Origin: Hemicentrotus pulcherrimus
Taxonomy: Eukaryota > Echinodermata > Echinoidea > Camarodonta > Strongylocentrotidae
Reading direction: 5' to 3'
Length of the DNA stretch: 10,888 nt
NCBI GenBank assembly: GCA_003118195.1
Contig: BEXV01000977.1
Coordinates: forward strand, 116,130 to 127,017
Below, one piece after another: positions 7,460 through 10,888 of this stretch. Below the pieces are notes generated by a model. That model was not told the DNA's origin, ran no database searches, and was given only the letters and a program-made list of their open reading frames with translations. Each line of letters opens with the position of its first letter. Position 1 is the first letter of the stretch. Made by a program: the position numbers and the translations under genes.

Positions 7460-7771
7460 CTTATGATAAAGTAATAGTAAAACTTTGTTGACCAGGCTTC
7501 GTCGGCATCAATGATGTTCTTCCTATTAGGGCCATCCGATCATTTTTACCTTAGCAATTGCCATGTTCCCATTTACACCTGGGTCAAGAACGACAAATGC
7601 GGGTAAATACTAGTGATGGCGCAGGTGACTCATTAGCTGAACGCTTTGTTATGTACTTCGCCAAGAAAGTATAAAATATCACACATCACCTAAATATCAC
7701 ACATCGACGAGTTCGTGGTCATTTGGATTAATTAATCACCTTTCGTGTTTGGTCTATTGTCGGTCTGGTGT
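7197..7771 (+). other. 3' flank / candidate 3' UTR of TRIM copy B
   Basis: It is colinear and about 96% identical with 3686-4260. It keeps two downstream repeat units, the dispersed-repeat-like block (7529-7621), the TATAAA at 7671-7676 and the doubled 18-bp motif (7674-7709). This noncoding stretch is better conserved than the RING and coiled-coil coding sequence of the same gene pair. Confidence 0.45.
7747..7771 (+). repeat. 25-bp boundary motif, copy 2
   Basis: This is an exact copy of 4236-4260 and marks the right end of duplication copy B. The following bases (TACTAAAGCG) differ from those after copy A. Confidence 0.7.
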
Positions 7772-7830
7772 TACTAAAGCGATTTGTTTGGTGGTGTGAG
7801 AGAGGTAGACATATATAAGTCACATCGCCT

Positions 7831-8397
7831 TATGCCTAAATTACATTTGCCCCGGGCGCCGTACGATAAATTAGTCTACGATATTTCGTAGACATAGTAG
7901 GAGACTACGGGCTACAATTTTTTGGTTTACATTAACTACGAGCATCGTGCCATTTATTGCATTGGCCCTCGGTGGCAGGCGGGGCAAATCCGAGGCTGCT
8001 CTGAGGTTGTACGGAAATCTTGCAATTTGAATGCATTAGCCGTGCAGTCTCCGCAGCCTCCGCACTGCAATCGTACGGAGCCCGTGTAGCTTTCGTGCAA
8101 AGGTTGCGCGGAGAAGGCTCGGTGACCGTACAGACGCCGTGCCCCCATGTTCGCCAAAAAAGAAAAGGGATTGTGCAATGCCACATACGACATGTATACG
8201 GGCTACGGGCATACGATTTTTTTCCAAATTTGTTTAACTTCTCGCGAAACAAAATCGTAAAGGCTGCGGAGCCCGTGAATCCGTAGGAAAATCTCACGCC
8301 CGCCTCCTGCCTCCGCACAGAAGCCGCACGGAAAAGGGGATACGGGCGGGATACGGGCTTCGTAGACTAATCGCAGGCCAAATGTAATTCAGGCATA
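7831..8397. mobile_element. Non-autonomous DNA transposon (MITE), 567 bp
   Basis: TATGCCTAAATTACATTTG (7831-7849) is the reverse complement of 8379-8397 at 18 of 19 positions. A second subterminal inverted pair, ATTAGTCTACGA (7870-7881) and its complement (8360-8371), supports symmetry. TA at both outer edges is compatible with a TA target-site duplication, as for Tc1/mariner-type elements; the TIR proper would then start TGCCT. The interior is GC- and CpG-rich, unlike the AT-rich surroundings. It has many variants of TACGGGC and its complement GCCCGTA, plus a perfect 8-bp palindromic stem at 7874-7893. Open frames of up to 128 codons on the minus strand (7932-8318) show no transposase motif and look like by-products of GC-rich DNA. 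The superfamily is tentative. Confidence 0.8.
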
Positions 8398-8744
8398 ACC
8401 GGCTCAAGAGCAACTTCAAACCGACCGATTCTTGGCCATTGAAGGTATAATTCTGATGATGCCTCAGTCATATCGCCAAACCAACTCCTGACTCTCTCCA
8501 GACCGATTCATTACCGGCCAGTTGGTGCAATGTAATTGTTTGTTCGGTCTATTGTCCGTCTGGTGTCAACACAGTCGGTGTGGCTGTTTTGTCTCTACTC
8601 CTGATATTCTGAATATATGACTAGTACTTTGTAAATATGCAGAAGAATACAAAAACGACAGTTTGATAACACTTATTTTGAACTGAACTAACTAGTATTA
8701 AGCAATGGCGTATCCAGAACAGAAAAGGGAGTAGGACGTGTTGC
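8398..8744. other. Spacer between MITE and retroelement
   Basis: No gene is visible. The stretch holds a loosely repeated GACCGATTC...GGCCA motif (8425-8441 and 8502-8520) and the third copy of the 25-mer at 8542-8566. Beyond that, AT-rich sequence leads into the retroelement, whose 5' boundary I cannot place. Confidence 0.4.
8542..8566 (+). repeat. 25-bp boundary motif, copy 3 (two mismatches)
   Basis: GTTCGGTCTATTGTC plus CGTCTGGTGT matches the ends of the two duplication copies at 23 of 25 positions. The sequence upstream of it is not recognisably the TRIM 3' flank, so only the terminal motif is shared. Confidence 0.65.
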
Positions 8745-10888
8745 ATGGTGCTGAATACAGTGCACAATATGGGTGCGGTCTCTGAATTGTTCTAAATTGA
8801 CTTACAATATTCTGTTTTTTTGGAACTGACGTTCACTCATGAACTGAGTAAGAGTAACATTAATCAGTTAGAAGGTGGTTCAGTTCCTCCGTTTAGAAAC
8901 AGGGGCTTAAAATTTGCTCATTTGAATATTCATAGCTTAGTTGCTAAGATTGACGAACTTAGATTACTTCTGAGAAATGCATCATTTGATGTTATTGGTT
9001 TAAATGAAACATTTTGCGTTTCCATGATTGGTGATTCTGAATTGTATATAGATGATTATATTTTATTACGTACGAGACATGGTGGTGGTGTGGCTGTATA
9101 CATATCCAAGAGGTTCAATTATAAAAGAAGGGATGATTTGATGTCATCTACTTTAGAATGCCTTTGGTTTGAATTACATTATCCAAAAAAGTCTCCCATC
9201 CTAGTTGGAGAGTTTTACAGACCTCCAAATTCTCACGTTGATTTCTTTGAAGAATTAGACGGAAATTTGGACTCTGCTCTCTCCGAACATATGAGCTGTA
9301 TTATTTTAGGGGATTTCAATTGTGATTGTATAACACACCAACTTGATCTGAATGCTGAAAAGTTAATGTTTTATACAAATATGTATGGGCTAAGTCAGCT
9401 AATTGATACTGCCACAAGAGTCACAAATACCTCTTTTACTTTAATTGATTTGATATTTGTATCAGACAAGGAACTTTACAATGAATGGCGAATATTTGAA
9501 ACTAGCATAAGTGATCATTATTTGGTGTATACGGTTCGCGATTTTAGTGCAAAGATCCATACAAAATCAGAATACGCAGAATTTCGCTCGTTTAAAAATC
9601 TTGACGAGGAGAAATTTTACAGTGAATTGAGAAGTACACCTTGGCAGGTCATAAAAGATATAGATAATGTTGATGTTGCGTGGGATATGTGGTTGACTCT
9701 ATTCAATAATATAATCAACAAACACATACCACTATGTAAAAAGCGGATAAGAAAAAAGGCATGCCCATGGATATCTGACGAGATTGTTAAGCTTAAGACG
9801 GAACGTGATAAAGTTCTCAAAGCTGCTAAAGCTAACAAAAGTAATGATCTTTGGGACACCTACAAATATCTAAAGAATTCAGTTATTCATCTCTTGAGGA
9901 AGAGAAAAAGAGAATATAATGCAGACCAGATCTCGCAAAATCATAACAATAGCAAGCAAATGTGGAGATGTTTGAGAAACCTTGTGCCTAAGTCATTACC
10001 TATATCTCCCAATAGCATTAATGTTGATGGTGCTAATGTGTCAGACAATGCAAATGCTGCTGAGGCTTTTAATGACTTTTTCATTTCTAATGCTACTAAG
10101 ATTACAAAGGACCTGCGAAGGAATACGTCTCAACTGAGGGTAGACGAAGACAATTATATTGGTCCAACTCATTCGCAATTCAATTTGAATTTGATTACTG
10201 AGGATTTTGTATTGAAACAAATTAATAATCTGAGTATAGATAAAGCAACTGGTGAAGATCACATCAGCTGTACACTTTTAAAGATGACGAAGAATGTTAT
10301 CGCAGAGTCTCTTTGTGGTATCATTAACAAATCCCTGTCTACAGGAGTTGTTCCACGTGAATGGAAAAAGGCTCGGGTAGTACCAATATCAAATCTGGTG
10401 ATATTTCTTCTCTGAATAACTACCGCCCCATTTCAATATTACCTATCGTGAGTAAAATTATAGAAAGGGCCTTCCACCAACAACTCAGTGAATTCTTGGA
10501 CGAGAATCAATTATTACACCCTAATCAGTCTGGTTTTAGACCTAAACATTTAACAGCTACTGCCCTTGTAAAACTTGTAAATCAATGGTTGTTGAGTATT
10601 GATAACAAAGAAATTTCTGGAGTTGCCTTCATAGATCTTCGTAAGGCTTTTGATACCGTTGACCATGAGTTACTTCTACATAAACTAGCTTGTATAGGTT
10701 GTAGTAATAGGACTATTTATTGGTTCAAATCATATTTAGGGGATTGACAACAAGTGACCCAATTCAAAGGAGCCAAGTCGCATCTATCAACCATCAAATT
10801 AGGTGTGCCACAAGGTTCAATTCTTGGTCCCCTTTTATTTTCAATATATGTTAATAGTCTACCTGAATGTACTCCTGAAGGTATCATA
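8745..10888 (+). mobile_element. Non-LTR retrotransposon (CR1/jockey-like), 3' part beyond window
   Basis: The element is recognised from a fused apurinic-type endonuclease and reverse transcriptase in the order typical of CR1, L2 and jockey-type LINEs. Its 5' edge is not defined; 8745 is used because an in-frame ATG lies there. No ORF1 (gag-like, CCHC) is visible upstream, so the copy is either 5' truncated or of a type without ORF1. The window ends inside the RT before the YADD box, thumb and 3' tail. Confidence 0.85.
8796..10888 (+). pseudogene. Endonuclease-reverse transcriptase ORF2, disrupted
   Basis: The endonuclease is intact. Counting from codon 8820, the catalytic-type residues are N36 (HLNIHS), E63 (GLNETF), Y133 (EFYRPPN), D165/N167 (LGDFNCD) and D232/H233 (ISDHY). 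It would nick target DNA so that the RT can prime on it. A linker leads to the RT start (DKATGEDHIS, near 10240). The frame then breaks at about 10385-10392: the upstream frame stops at 10415, while YRPISILP, NQSGFR and FIDLRKAFDTVDH (first catalytic Asp at 10634-10636) read in another frame, consistent with loss of about one base. TGA at 10745-10747 interrupts ...SYLGD; related elements usually have Arg here, so a CGA to TGA change is likely. RT reading resumes in frame to the window end, including VPQGSILGPLLF (10805-10840). No ATG opens the long frame: the nearest in-frame ATG (8745) is cut off by TAA at 8793. I conclude that this is a dead copy. Confidence 0.85.

Larger units (their letters stand above)
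4849..7771 (+). repeat. Tandem segmental duplication, copy B
   Basis: This is the direct repeat of 1351-4260, offset by 3498 bases at the left edge and 3511 at the right through small indels. It ends at the same 25-mer as copy A. Left of 4849 and right of 7771 the two flanks no longer align. The TRIM gene inside is intact, so both copies appear to be under constraint. A long shared tract with no difference, such as the ~55 bases around 2727-2780 and 6244-6298, lies within otherwise diverged sequence. Confidence 0.9.

Noticed and set aside
7932..8318. Overlapping open frames on both strands inside the MITE
   Set aside because: GC-rich, stop-poor DNA between terminal inverted repeats; no transposase signature is visible.
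8820..8822. TTG at 8820 as the start codon of the retroelement ORF
   Set aside because: The codon is an ordinary Leu in an open frame continuing upstream to 8796; there is no reason to initiate there.

Overview
The window looks like nuclear DNA of a marine invertebrate. The genes use eukaryotic domains (RING, B-box, coiled coil, beta-propeller), the DNA is mostly AT-rich, and non-LTR retrotransposon and DNA-transposon debris is scattered through it. Lineage-specific, mostly intronless TRIM families are typical of echinoderms, hemichordates, amphioxus and cnidarians. An echinoderm-like deuterostome is my best guess, but nothing here proves it.

Layout. 1-205 is probably the 3' end of a non-LTR retrotransposon that finishes in a TTGAA-type tail. 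206-1350 holds no gene I can support; it contains a pyrimidine-rich tract and a small stem-loop. 1351-4260 and 4849-7771 are two direct copies of a ~2.9 kb unit. Each carries one single-exon TRIM-type E3 ubiquitin ligase gene (1820-3685, 621 aa; 5325-7196, 623 aa), a conserved upstream block and a long conserved 3' flank. Between the copies lie a near-perfect 42-bp inverted repeat (4261-4374), which starts exactly where copy A ends, and a fragment with a mariner-like end (to 4756). 7831-8397 is a 567-bp non-autonomous DNA transposon (MITE) with 19-bp terminal inverted repeats and a TA flank. 8745-10888 is a decayed non-LTR retrotransposon with an apurinic-type endonuclease and the first part of a reverse transcriptase; it runs off the right edge.

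The two TRIM genes are recent tandem paralogues and probably do related jobs in ubiquitin signalling or innate defence. They are unevenly diverged: the RING to coiled-coil half differs at about a quarter of residues, whereas the propeller half and the noncoding 3' flank are nearly identical. That pattern suggests gene conversion of the 3' half, diversifying selection on the N-terminal half, or both. A degenerate ~115-bp repeat present three times spans the stop codon in each copy. I see no clearly novel molecular system. The most noteworthy items are the mosaic TRIM pair, the stop-codon-spanning repeat, and the boundary structures (25-mer, foldback) at the duplication edges.
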